Source: JAIXWP01 sp965247015
GTDB lineage: Bacteria > Bacteroidota > Bacteroidia > Flavobacteriales_D > Sanyastnellaceae
Direction: 5' to 3'
Assembly (NCBI GenBank): GCA_965247015.1
Contig: CBDFGG010000001.1
Location: 363,637-427,636 of the forward strand
Length of the DNA stretch: 64,000 nt
Positions 9,500 to 18,550 of this stretch are shown in pieces. Under the pieces are notes generated by a model. The model made no database searches and was not told the origin of the DNA. It saw only the letters and a list, made by a program, of their open reading frames with translations. Each line of letters opens with the position of its first letter. Within the stretch, counting starts at the first letter, position 1. The position numbers and the translations under genes are program-made.

Positions 9500-11206
9500 A
9501 TGATCACTGACATTGGCAAAACTTTCTTGTGTACCCTACTCCTCGCTCTCGTGGCGAGTTTAGGCTTGCATGCCCAGTCTAATTTTGCGGCTACGGTGAT
9601 CGATGAGAGCAATGGTGAAGCGCTGCCCTATGTGGTGGTGAGCGATCTGCGCACCAAATACACCACCTACAGCGATGCGCTCGGCATGGTGAGCATCCTC
9701 GACGTGCAGGCCGGTGATAGCATTGTGTTTTTCGCCATTGGCTATCAAAAGAAATACATTGTATTCCAACCACAGACAAACGATCGTCGAATCACTATGA
9801 CTCCTGTGACCTACGATTTGAAAGAATTGGTGATTCGTGCAAATGATACTTTTTTATACGACCTCATCGAAAAAGCGCAGCGCAATGCGCCCAAAGAAAC
9901 CGCTGCTGCAAAGACCTATTTTCAACTTGGAACAAAAGTGAATGAGCAACAAGTAGAACTCGTAGAGTGCTACTACAACGGGACGTTTGAAGGTGGTGAT
10001 ATTAGCAAGCTCGATCTAAAAAATGGACGTATTGCATTGCTCCCCTTTGATGATCGCATGTACACTTCTACGGAAGGATCGAAGTCCATTTACCTGCATA
10101 AATTATTTTCTAAAAACACCTACTTCCCCGACTCTCCGCTAGAGTTACGAGGCAAGAAGCTCAAGCAGCGATTTCGATTGGAGTATGCTGGAGAGTATAT
10201 CAATGAGGACAAAGAGAAGGTTTGTGTCATTGATTTTTTTCCTAAAAAAAATCAGGACCAAAGCTTTGAAGGAAGGATATGGATGATCGAGAAAACAGGT
10301 GCTCTGGTGAAGGTAGAATTCCTTGCTAAGAATACAAAGGTCTTTCCATTCGCGCCTATTGGAACAACCGATTCATTATTTGATGTGAGTTTATTTATCA
10401 CAAAAAACTTTGATCACGTGCGAGGTAAAACGTGTTTGCGATCCATTGATTTTTCATATCAATTTGAATATGTGAACAACCTGGGAGTTCGCAATCAATT
10501 GGAAACTTCTGCCCTACTTGTTCCTTATGATTACCAGAAGCTATTCACATTACCGCAGTTTAGTTTCAGCACAGGAACCTATGAAGATTATGTGAAAATT
10601 CAGGCTGTTCCTTACAATGAAGACTTTTGGGAAAACAACACTGAGTTTGTGATAGAGGCGACACGCCATACCACCGCCGCCTTCATTGAAAATCCTGCAG
10701 TTCTTACCAATCAAACGGGATTTCGAACGGAGCGCTATCGATCAAAAGATTTGCTTGAGCGAGGCTATGTGTTTTGGAATGACACCACCGACATTCGATT
10801 TAAGACCATCGATATTGATACAGCAGAATATGCCCGATATCAACTGCGCCCACCAGTGGAGCGTTATCACATCGAAGTGCAATTGTACATGGATGTGAAT
10901 CGTATAGATGGTCAATTAAAGGCTCTTACCGCCACGATATACGATCCATTTCAGTCTTACTACTATTTTCCCATTACAGAAGAAGCGAATGCCTTTATCA
11001 ACCTTTATTTTGATTTAGTAGAAATGCATCGTCGCAAACTGGAAAAATTGATTTTGATTTCAAAAACAGAGGAAGAAATACTTCAACAATACAATCAGAT
11101 AAAGTCAGAATTAAATGAGGCTTCGATCAAATTTTTTAGAGAAGTAGATCGAGGGACAAATGCTTCCCAAATGGAAAATTGGAGAAGAAAAATCATTCTT
11201 CAATAA
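9500..11206 (+). CDS. Secreted/outer-membrane protein with N-terminal CarboxypepD_reg-like domain
   Basis: The frame opens at 9467, but the ATG at 9500 starts a clean signal peptide (MITDIGKTF, hydrophobic core, LGLHAQ). The mature N-terminus is a beta-sandwich of the CarboxypepD_reg-like type (residues about 27-110; NGEALPYVVVSD, then YKKYIVF-like strands and a DLKELVIRA end), which usually precedes TonB-dependent or surface proteins. The remaining 450 residues hold beta-rich segments and a helical, charged C-terminus, with no recognised enzyme motif. No T9SS sorting domain is visible. Function unknown. Confidence 0.8.
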   Translation: MITDIGKTFLCTLLLALVASLGLHAQSNFAATVIDESNGEALPYVVVSDLRTKYTTYSDALGMVSILDVQAGDSIVFFAIGYQKKYIVFQPQTNDRRITMTPVTYDLKELVIRANDTFLYDLIEKAQRNAPKETAAAKTYFQLGTKVNEQQVELVECYYNGTFEGGDISKLDLKNGRIALLPFDDRMYTSTEGSKSIYLHKLFSKNTYFPDSPLELRGKKLKQRFRLEYAGEYINEDKEKVCVIDFFPKKNQDQSFEGRIWMIEKTGALVKVEFLAKNTKVFPFAPIGTTDSLFDVSLFITKNFDHVRGKTCLRSIDFSYQFEYVNNLGVRNQLETSALLVPYDYQKLFTLPQFSFSTGTYEDYVKIQAVPYNEDFWENNTEFVIEATRHTTAAFIENPAVLTNQTGFRTERYRSKDLLERGYVFWNDTTDIRFKTIDIDTAEYARYQLRPPVERYHIEVQLYMDVNRIDGQLKALTATIYDPFQSYYYFPITEEANAFINLYFDLVEMHRRKLEKLILISKTEEEILQQYNQIKSELNEASIKFFREVDRGTNASQMENWRRKIILQ

Positions 11207-11400
11207 TTATATCCCCTACTCCATTTTCATTTTACAATGAAATGTCCTGCGTAACAGAAAACAGCAGTCTACTTATTGCCAGCAGATTAGATTTTCTTGA
11301 AACAAAATATTTCATTTCCAATCAATTAGCATTTAGAGAAGTCCATAAAAAACGAAACTAAATCCAGAGCGAAAACATAGAAGGTCAAAATTTTTCGCTC

Positions 11401-11875
11401 ATGCAAAAACCCTTCACTATTATTTCATTTCTCTTGACATCAGTAGCCGCGGTCTCTCAGCAATCTGTTGTATCAAGTGGTGCTGATGTTGTCAACGATA
11501 TTGGCAGTATTAGTTATTCTGTTGGCCAAGTGGTGTATTCCACTAACTCCGGAATAAGCGGTAGTATCTCACAAGGTGTACAACAACCTTACGACGTTGA
11601 AATCATTTCAGGAATCGAAAATTTGAATGTGCATTTGCAACTGTCTGTTTTTTCCCAACCCAACAAGCGATCAAATAGCATTGCAAATTAAAAATTACAA
11701 TTTCAATCGATTAACGTTTCAGCTTTTTGATCAAGTAGGAAAATTGATTTCTACGTTACCTATTATGAGCAATACCACCATTATTCCAATGGAAAATTGT
11801 ACAAGTGGCATCTATTTTTTGAAGGTCACAGATGGCACTCAAGAAATCAAAAGTTTCAAAATTGTAAAAGCATAA
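11401..11875 (+). pseudogene. Small secreted protein with T9SS sorting domain, frameshifted at a T6 run
   Basis: Frame 1 (11401-11691) gives a signal peptide (ends AAVSQ) and a beta-rich stretch (SGADVVNDIGSISYSVGQV). A second frame (from about 11650 to 11875) continues VFPNPTSDQIALQ...SGIYFLKV, a typical Por/T9SS C-terminal sorting domain. Removing one T from the T6 run at 11648-11653 gives one 157-residue protein with the canonical FPNPTSD junction. It is either a true frameshift or a homopolymer error. It is 25 bp upstream of the collagen-like gene and may share its transcript. Confidence 0.75.
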
Positions 11876-11900
11876 TCACTCCAACTCTTTCTTTTTTATT

Positions 11901-13589
11901 ATGAAAAAATTCAACTTCCTCATCACACTAGCGATGCTACTTTTTAGTGTTGCTTCATTCGCTCAGTCTCCCGAAAGGATGAGCTTTCAAGCAATAGTAA
12001 GAAACAATTCAAACGTACTGATCACCAATCAAGACGTTGGTATGCAAATCTCCATTTTGCAAGGATCTGCAGATGGTACAGTGATTTATTCGGAAACACA
12101 ATCGCCCACTTCTAATGCCAATGGACTTGTATCCATTGAAATTGGTGGTGGTGAAATTATATCGGGAACATTCTCCGAAATCGATTGGGCAAATGGTCCG
12201 TACTTTATCAAAACAGAAACTGATGTTGACGGAGGAACAGATTACACGATTTCGGGTGTATCACAATTGTTGAGCGTTCCTTTTGCATTGTATGCAAAAA
12301 CATCGGGAAGCTCAACTCCTGGTCCACAAGGAGCTCAGGGTATTCAGGGTGAACAAGGACCACAAGGTGCACAAGGAGAAATAGGACCGCAAGGAATCCA
12401 AGGTGAACAAGGCCCACAAGGTGAAACTGGTCCACAAGGTCCAATGGGAATCCAAGGTGAAATGGGACCACAGGGCGAAGTTGGTCCACAAGGTATCCAA
12501 GGCGAAGCAGGACCAACAGGTCCGATGGGGCCAATGGGAATGACTGGTGCGGCAGGTCCACAAGGCCCGCAAGGTGAGATGGGTCCTCAAGGCATCCAAG
12601 GTGAAGTAGGATCGGCAGGTCCGATAGGGCCCATGGGAATGACTGGTGCTGTAGGACCACAAGGCCCTCAAGGCGAAATGGGTCCACAAGGTATCCAAGG
12701 CGAAGCAGGACCAACAGGTCCGATGGGGCCCATGGGAATGACTGGTGCTGTAGGACCACAAGGCCCTCAAGGTGAAATGGGTCCGCAAGGTATCCAAGGG
12801 GAAGCAGGACCAACAGGTCCGATGGGGCCCATGGGAATGACTGGTGCTGTAGGACCACAAGGCCCTCAAGGAGATGTTGGTCCAGCGGGTCCAATGGGAA
12901 TGACTGGGGCAACAGGCGCAACGGGCCCTCAAGGTCCAATTGGCTTGACTGGCGCACCAGGCCCGCTGGGAGCAATGGGACCCCAAGGTACACAAGGGCT
13001 AGATGGTATTGGTGTTCCCGCCGGTGGATCAGCAGGTCAAGTGCTAGCAAAAGTCGATGGATCAAACTATAATACGCATTGGGTAACTCCTGCTAGCGGT
13101 GGGACTTCTAGCGGTCCAACGTTACTTGTGAGAGCCTCAGCTAACATTGCTCAATCAATCTCAACGGGGTCAAATATGCATGGTCCTGAACTTGCAACTT
13201 GTTTTCAAAATATAAATACAAACATTGGATCTGCCTACAATCCTTTTTCGGGCGTTTTTACTGCTCCAAGTGCAGGTCTCTATCTTGTATCCGTGCAAGT
13301 TATGTCTTCAAACAGCGTAACGATATTCCCATACATTGATGTGAATAATGATTTTATCAATTCAGCTGCGGCCAGCTCCGCAACAATTTCCGCAGATTTT
13401 CTTGGTACCGCAGTTTTAAATAATGCAAGCCATCATACACAGGCTAACAATCGAGGAACAGTGACCGCTCAAATCTACTTAGAAGCAGGGCAAGTATTCT
13501 CTATTAGAATTCAAACAGGAAGCACTGTATCGCTGGCATTTATTCGTGCAGATGGAGCATCCAATTTTACTGTAACAAAGTTGATATAA
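11901..13589 (+). CDS. Secreted collagen-like protein with C1q/TNF-like C-terminal domain
   Basis: A 562-residue exported protein with signal peptide residues 1-22 (SVASFAQ). Residues about 23-135 form a globular Bacteroidota N-domain (PERMSFQAIVRN...VPFALYAKT), often seen before phage-tail-like or collagen segments. Residues 141-368 are 76 uninterrupted Gly-X-Y triplets rich in GPQ, GPM and GIQGE, predicted to form a collagen triple helix. The C-terminal about 140 residues (FQNINTNIGSAYNPFSGVFT...) fit the gC1q/TNF trimerising head. Function is inferred as a trimeric surface stalk or adhesin. The collagen DNA includes 99 bp tandem repeats. Confidence 0.9.
   Translation: MKKFNFLITLAMLLFSVASFAQSPERMSFQAIVRNNSNVLITNQDVGMQISILQGSADGTVIYSETQSPTSNANGLVSIEIGGGEIISGTFSEIDWANGPYFIKTETDVDGGTDYTISGVSQLLSVPFALYAKTSGSSTPGPQGAQGIQGEQGPQGAQGEIGPQGIQGEQGPQGETGPQGPMGIQGEMGPQGEVGPQGIQGEAGPTGPMGPMGMTGAAGPQGPQGEMGPQGIQGEVGSAGPIGPMGMTGAVGPQGPQGEMGPQGIQGEAGPTGPMGPMGMTGAVGPQGPQGEMGPQGIQGEAGPTGPMGPMGMTGAVGPQGPQGDVGPAGPMGMTGATGATGPQGPIGLTGAPGPLGAMGPQGTQGLDGIGVPAGGSAGQVLAKVDGSNYNTHWVTPASGGTSSGPTLLVRASANIAQSISTGSNMHGPELATCFQNINTNIGSAYNPFSGVFTAPSAGLYLVSVQVMSSNSVTIFPYIDVNNDFINSAAASSATISADFLGTAVLNNASHHTQANNRGTVTAQIYLEAGQVFSIRIQTGSTVSLAFIRADGASNFTVTKLI
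12480..12880 (+). repeat. 99 bp tandem repeats coding 11 Gly-X-Y triplets
   Basis: The unit start GGTCCGATNGGGCC recurs at 12519, 12618, 12717 and 12816, exactly 99 bp apart, with a few substitutions between copies. Each unit encodes 33 residues (11 collagen triplets), so copy-number change keeps both the reading frame and the triplet register. Confidence 0.92.
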
Positions 13590-13603
13590 CTAATTCATCT
13601 CAT

Positions 13604-13636
13604 AAAAAAACGCGCTTCAATCGAGGCGCGTTTTTT
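13604..13636. terminator. Bidirectional terminator between convergent genes
   Basis: ACGCGC/GCGCGT stem flanked by A7 on the left and T6 on the right, so it can serve both the collagen-like gene (plus) and the TPR gene (minus) that meet here. Confidence 0.88.
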
Positions 13637-13652
13637 ATTTACTTAAATATTT

Positions 13653-15143
13653 CTACTGAATTTTTCCCTTCACCCAAGTACTAAAATCGAAGTATTTGAA
13701 TACGATTTCATTTTCAGGTTCGCCTCTGAGTACTTCCAACTCTTTGTGGAATGTTTGGAAATGCTTTTTGCGATCGGCTGCGCTTTGATTCTTGATGATC
13801 TTCTTAAAATTATCAATGATTACTTTTTCCATTGGGAAATCGCGCTCTCTTTTTTGAAGATAACGAGAAGTAGACTTGATGGTATATTCTAGCAAATCGT
13901 AATTACCCAACTCATAGTGAATGACCAAATTGAACAGGCGGGCATAGCTATACAAGTCCTGACGCAATGTGTTTTCGTTATCATTCAAGACTTTATTCAA
14001 CCAAGACAATGCTTTGTTGAATTGCCCTGCTCCGAAATAGATATATGCAAATTGATAGAAGAAATTCAATTCGTGTTCTTTCTGTAATTTACCTTCAAAT
14101 GTGGCAAGCCCTTTCATAATTTCTTCGGCAGCCTCTACTCCATTGTCAAAATCATCTTTGTGATGATACAATTCCAACTCGGCAAGACCAGCATTCTTGA
14201 AAATACTTGCTTGCACATCGCGGTAGTTGAACCCATCTTCTTCTTTGAACGAACGCATCAATACGATTAATTGACGGGCTTCTTCGAATTCTTGTTTGTG
14301 CAACAAACAGGTAATCATGTTGGCAATGGTGCGGACATAGCGCTTAGAAAGATCGGCGCGCAAATGATCGGCATCATCAAGGATGGCCTTCACTCTTCTA
14401 AATTTCACCAATGCGGTATCGTAGTCTCCATTGGCAAGGTTGCAGAAACCTTGGGTATAGTAACATATCGTTGCCGCTCGCTTTGAAAGTGCTGTATTTT
14501 TTCCTTTGATGAGTGGGTGGTTGACAATCTCATCAATGATCGCACGATTTTCCTCGGTTCGAGCGTAACCTCCACTGCGAAATACATAATTGATTTTGCT
14601 ATAGAGTACATGGTATTCCGCGAGGTTTCTCAATTGATCGATGACGAGTTTTTCTTCTTCAATCAACCCATCAATATCCATTGTGAATTGTCCGTCTTCG
14701 AATGCTTCTTCCAATAAGGTTTTTTCCCAATTGATCAATTCGAAGTGATAGTAGAACTTTTCATATTTCACCGCCATCTTCTTTGCGCGAGCAAGGAATT
14801 TATTGCATTCGTCGAAGAGTGACTTGTTGTAAAGGATCTCAATATTCTTGATTTCTTGCTTGAGAATACTAGAAATACTTGTGTCACTATAGTAGCTGCG
14901 GAGCGCTTTTAAGATCAGTTTATACAAGTGATTTTTTTCACTTGGTAAATGTTTGATAAACTTCTCTCCTTTGAAGGCTTTCTTTACTTGATCCTCATCG
15001 TATTCCTCCATTTTATCAATGGTATCGAAGAGTCTGACATAGTTCTTGTCACCACTTTGCAAAGCACTTTGAAGTTTGAAAAATCGCTTTTCGCTCTTTG
15101 AAAGTGTTTTTATGAGGTCAAATAATTCATTGCTCGGTTTCAT
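13653..15143 (-). CDS. TPR-like helical repeat protein, conserved in Bacteroidota, function unknown
   Basis: A 496-residue, soluble, entirely alpha-helical protein without signal peptide or membrane segment. The N-terminus (SNELFDLIKTLSKSEKRFFK) is a conserved charged helix pair. Two clear TPR-type motifs are visible (FCNLANGDYDTALVKFRRV near residue 240 and YIYFGAGQFNKALSWLNKV near residue 370), and the spacing of the other helices suggests a continuous superhelix. It probably acts as a scaffold or interaction protein, and no catalytic motif is seen. It is transcribed alone, divergent from the M1 aminopeptidase gene. Confidence 0.8.
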   Translation of the reverse strand: MKPSNELFDLIKTLSKSEKRFFKLQSALQSGDKNYVRLFDTIDKMEEYDEDQVKKAFKGEKFIKHLPSEKNHLYKLILKALRSYYSDTSISSILKQEIKNIEILYNKSLFDECNKFLARAKKMAVKYEKFYYHFELINWEKTLLEEAFEDGQFTMDIDGLIEEEKLVIDQLRNLAEYHVLYSKINYVFRSGGYARTEENRAIIDEIVNHPLIKGKNTALSKRAATICYYTQGFCNLANGDYDTALVKFRRVKAILDDADHLRADLSKRYVRTIANMITCLLHKQEFEEARQLIVLMRSFKEEDGFNYRDVQASIFKNAGLAELELYHHKDDFDNGVEAAEEIMKGLATFEGKLQKEHELNFFYQFAYIYFGAGQFNKALSWLNKVLNDNENTLRQDLYSYARLFNLVIHYELGNYDLLEYTIKSTSRYLQKRERDFPMEKVIIDNFKKIIKNQSAADRKKHFQTFHKELEVLRGEPENEIVFKYFDFSTWVKGKIQ

Positions 15144-15252
15144 AGCTCAATATTTACCTTTAGGAATCCAACACGAAAGATACATATAGGATTTCTATTT
15201 CCCTACTTTCTACCCAAAAAACTTATTTACCTTGCCATTCTATTTCGAACAC

Positions 15253-17673
15253 ATGAGAATTCAAAATTTCATTCTTGTTGCTATATCCATGCTTTTGAGC
15301 ATTGCCACTCTAGCGCAGCGACCACATGTAGGATGTTCGCATGCCATGCATGGCGGAACACATCGAATGCTTTGGGAAGACCCCGGTAACAGCAGAAGCG
15401 ACACATTGGACATCATACATACGGATATTTATTTGGATCTTACCAAGACCAATCAAAATCTCATTTCTGGTGCATGTACTCATCAAATGACAGCACTGCT
15501 AGATGGGGTAGACTCCTTGCATTTCGATCTCCAAAACTTGACCACAGATAGTGTGAAGCAAGGAAACCTATCGTTGAATTTCCAACACATCGGCACCGAT
15601 TTATTCATCGCCTTGAATAATCCTATTAATGCTAACGACAACATCGAGGTCACCATTTTCTATCATGGGACACCCGCTGTAGATCCTAGTTTTGGAGGCT
15701 TTTACATCAATGCGACCTATGCTTATAATCTTGGTGTAGGATTCAATGCAGATCCTCACAACTTCGGTCGCGCATGGTTTCCATGCTTTGACAATTTTGT
15801 GGAACGCAGCACTTATACCGTGAGAACCCTTACTAATCAAGGAAAGAAAAGCTACGCTGGTGGTATGAAAACGTCGGAAGAATTGGTAGGGCAAGATTCG
15901 ACCTTGACCACATGGGAATTGGATCGTACCATTCCCTCCTACCTCGCTTCGGTTGCGGCAAGTAATTATACGCATGTCAATTGGTCTTTCGAGAGTGTAA
16001 CGGGAAATAACATTCCAATTTATCTCGCATCACTACCGGCAGATACTACAGACTTTAAGGCAAGCTTTGAGAACATCATTCCGTGGATGGAGTCTCAAGA
16101 ATTTTACTATGGTCCATATCGCTGGCCGCGCGTGGGATACGTGGCGGTTCCTTTTAACGGCGGCGCTATGGAACACGCCACAAACATTGCATATCCTTTA
16201 TTCGCGATAGATGGAAGTCTTGATTACGAGACATTGATGGCGCATGAAATTGCACACCATTGGTGGGGTGATTTAATTACTTGCTCCACTGCAGAAGACA
16301 TGTGGCTCAATGAAGGTTGGGCCTCATTTAGCGAAGCTTTATTCTTAGAAGCCATCTATGGTTATGCAGACTACATCGACTATGTAAGAGACAATCATAA
16401 ATCAGTATTGCTCAGCGCGCATACGCTCGATGGCGGTCGCTACCCCGTGAGCGGCGTGCCTCATGAGTTGGTATATGGTACACATGTGTACAATAAAGGC
16501 GCACTTGTAGCGCACTCTTTGCGAGGTTATATGGGCGATGAAGCATTCTTCGAAGCCATTCGAAATTTCATGGACAATTATAGTTTTCAAGCGGTGAGCT
16601 CAGAAAACTTAAGAGATTTTTTTCAAGATTATACGGAAGAAGACCTCACTGCCTTCTTTGATAATTGGGTGTTTGCGGAGGGTGATGCAGAATTTCGAGT
16701 GCATCATTGGACACAGAGCAATGATGAAATCAATGTTGCTGTATCGCAGTACCAACATTACAATCCCGAATTATTTCAAAATGTACCATTGCAATTCACA
16801 GCAACAGATTGGACAGGAAATCAATTCGACACTACCCTCGTTGTAACAGACGCCTACTCCGAAGTGAGTTTCACTTTGCCTGACAACTTCGATGTCAAAT
16901 CTATTTTATTAAATAAAAATGATCGTTTGAGTTTAGCCACTCTTTCGGAAACAAGAGTTGTAAACGACACAGGACTTCAAAACTTTGCCTACGCAGAAGC
17001 GCAGTTGCAAGTGAATGATATGGGAGGAAATGATAGTTTGATATTGCATGTCGAGAATCATTTTGCGCCCGCGGATATGCCCAATGCTATTCCATTTACA
17101 GATTACATTCTATCGAATGACCGTTGGTGGTTGGTGGACGGAGTCTTTGATAATGCAAGTATTAATGCCACTTTCAGATATTATGGTAGTCCTACATCAG
17201 GGCAGTATTATGACACTGAGTTCTTTTTGATTCTGCAAAATCTTGGATTGACAGAGAATGATTTGAAAATATTTTATCGTCCGGATGCGAATAGTGCGTG
17301 GCAAATTTGGAACAATGCTGAAGTTCAGACACAAGGCAGTGCTACCAATTTTTCAGGAAGAATCATTGTTTCGAATATTCAAAAAGGTCAATATTGTTGG
17401 GGCATTCAGAGTGGCACCGTTGGTTTAGATCCAGAAGTAAACACTTCAAATGCTCCTATCGTTTATCGCTCGAATGAGATGCGTTTGCACATGAAAAACG
17501 CTCAAAAAGGCGGAGCATTTCAAGTATTTGATTTGAATGGGAAGGCCATTACAACGCTCATGAAATTCGAAGGCGATCAATCAATTGATATCCAATCATG
17601 GGCTTCGGGAACATATTTGGTGAAATATAGTTGTAACGATATTCAGAAAACATTCCACATCACTAGACCATGA
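15253..17673 (+). CDS. Secreted M1 family aminopeptidase with T9SS sorting domain
   Basis: The frame opens at 15232; the ATG at 15253 (MRIQNFILVAIS) starts a normal signal peptide ending TLAQ. Mature protein: M1 N-terminal beta-domain, GGAME substrate motif, then zinc motif HEIAH with downstream NEGW, giving H331, E332, H335 and E354 in this numbering (HExxH-x18-E). The last about 75 residues (FQVFDLNGKAITTL...SGTYLVKYS) are a Por-type T9SS sorting domain. It is an extracellular or surface peptidase for peptide scavenging. The stop overlaps the start of the next gene (ATGA at 17670), so the transporter is translationally coupled. Confidence 0.93.
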   Translation: MRIQNFILVAISMLLSIATLAQRPHVGCSHAMHGGTHRMLWEDPGNSRSDTLDIIHTDIYLDLTKTNQNLISGACTHQMTALLDGVDSLHFDLQNLTTDSVKQGNLSLNFQHIGTDLFIALNNPINANDNIEVTIFYHGTPAVDPSFGGFYINATYAYNLGVGFNADPHNFGRAWFPCFDNFVERSTYTVRTLTNQGKKSYAGGMKTSEELVGQDSTLTTWELDRTIPSYLASVAASNYTHVNWSFESVTGNNIPIYLASLPADTTDFKASFENIIPWMESQEFYYGPYRWPRVGYVAVPFNGGAMEHATNIAYPLFAIDGSLDYETLMAHEIAHHWWGDLITCSTAEDMWLNEGWASFSEALFLEAIYGYADYIDYVRDNHKSVLLSAHTLDGGRYPVSGVPHELVYGTHVYNKGALVAHSLRGYMGDEAFFEAIRNFMDNYSFQAVSSENLRDFFQDYTEEDLTAFFDNWVFAEGDAEFRVHHWTQSNDEINVAVSQYQHYNPELFQNVPLQFTATDWTGNQFDTTLVVTDAYSEVSFTLPDNFDVKSILLNKNDRLSLATLSETRVVNDTGLQNFAYAEAQLQVNDMGGNDSLILHVENHFAPADMPNAIPFTDYILSNDRWWLVDGVFDNASINATFRYYGSPTSGQYYDTEFFLILQNLGLTENDLKIFYRPDANSAWQIWNNAEVQTQGSATNFSGRIIVSNIQKGQYCWGIQSGTVGLDPEVNTSNAPIVYRSNEMRLHMKNAQKGGAFQVFDLNGKAITTLMKFEGDQSIDIQSWASGTYLVKYSCNDIQKTFHITRP

Positions 17674-18371
17674 CATTAGACAGCAATACTTCTAACTTAG
17701 GACGCAGAGAATGGTTGTTCATCGCGCTTGCAGGATTATTCATCACCAATGCTGTTACAGCCGAATTGATCAGCAACAAGCTCGTTGAAGTACCGATTAC
17801 TTTTGATCTTTTTGGAAAACAATTCGGTCCCTTCGTAACGATTATCGGTATCCTTCCGTGGCCGGTGGTATTTCTTCTCACCGACTTGATGAATGAATTC
17901 TATGGAGCCAAAGCAGTTCGCCGATTATCATGGATCACTGCGGGATTGATTGCATATTGCTTCGTGATTGTATTGTTGGCATTACAGATCCCTGCGTTTG
18001 AAATTCCTAATTCAGGGTTAGCGACCAACGAGCAATTCAAATCTGTTTTTGGTCAAGCGCCGTGGGTGATTGTGGGAAGCATTATTGCGTTTTTGGTATC
18101 GCAATTATTAGATGCCACTTTGTTTCATTACATCAAAAATAAAACAGGCAATCGTTTTATTTGGATGCGATCCACTGGTAGCACCATGGTGTCGCAATTG
18201 ATAGATAGCTACATTGTACTTTACATCGGATTTGTACTTCCTGGAAATATGGATTGGTCGACCTACATGGTAGTAGCGCCGACCAATTATATATTGAAGC
18301 TCATCATTGCCATCGCCCTCACTCCCCTCATCTACGTAGGTCACGCCGCGGTGAGGAGATACCTTCGGTAA
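17670..18371 (+). CDS. Queuosine precursor transporter (YhhQ/VUT family)
   Basis: An inner-membrane protein of 233 residues with about six hydrophobic helices. The family takes up queuosine precursors (preQ0/preQ1) for tRNA modification. Features seen: ITNAVTAELISNKLVEV near the N-terminus, the conserved LPWPVVFLLTDLMNEFYG loop, and the SQLLDATLFH and SQLIDSYIVLYIGF helices. It overlaps the peptidase gene by 4 bp, although the two functions are unrelated. Confidence 0.9.
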   Translation: MTLDSNTSNLGRREWLFIALAGLFITNAVTAELISNKLVEVPITFDLFGKQFGPFVTIIGILPWPVVFLLTDLMNEFYGAKAVRRLSWITAGLIAYCFVIVLLALQIPAFEIPNSGLATNEQFKSVFGQAPWVIVGSIIAFLVSQLLDATLFHYIKNKTGNRFIWMRSTGSTMVSQLIDSYIVLYIGFVLPGNMDWSTYMVVAPTNYILKLIIAIALTPLIYVGHAAVRRYLR

Positions 18372-18547
18372 ATGATCTCGGCTTTGCCGAGAACAAGGGA
18401 CAAGAGACAAGAGACAAGAGACAAGGGACAAGGGACAAGGGACAAATGACAAATGATCTCGGCTTTGCCGAGACACATTAAATGCTTCGCATTTAATTGA
18501 ATTTCGAATTCCGAATCTCGAATCGAGAATCGAGAATCGAGAATCAT
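18372..18547. repeat. Heptamer tandem repeats with TCTCGGC-hairpins, copy A
   Basis: Between two convergent genes. Order: hairpin TCTCGGC-TTT-GCCGAGA (18376-18392); about nine 7-bp units of the GGGACAA/GAGACAA type (18393-18446); the same hairpin again (18457-18473); hairpin TTAAATGC-TTC-GCATTTAA (18478-18496); then four 7-bp AATCGAG units (about 18516-18545). The same module set recurs at 59800-59940. No gene is present. Confidence 0.9.
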
Positions 18548-18550
18548 AAA

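Noticed and set aside
12208..13065. Antisense ORFs opposite the collagen repeats (285 and 227 residues)
   Set aside because: They arise from the Gly-X-Y repeat in the complementary frames; the repetitive Leu/Ser-rich products are not plausible.
18393..18446. Possible CRISPR array
   Set aside because: The units are 7 bp with no spacers and no cas genes; it is a simple tandem repeat.
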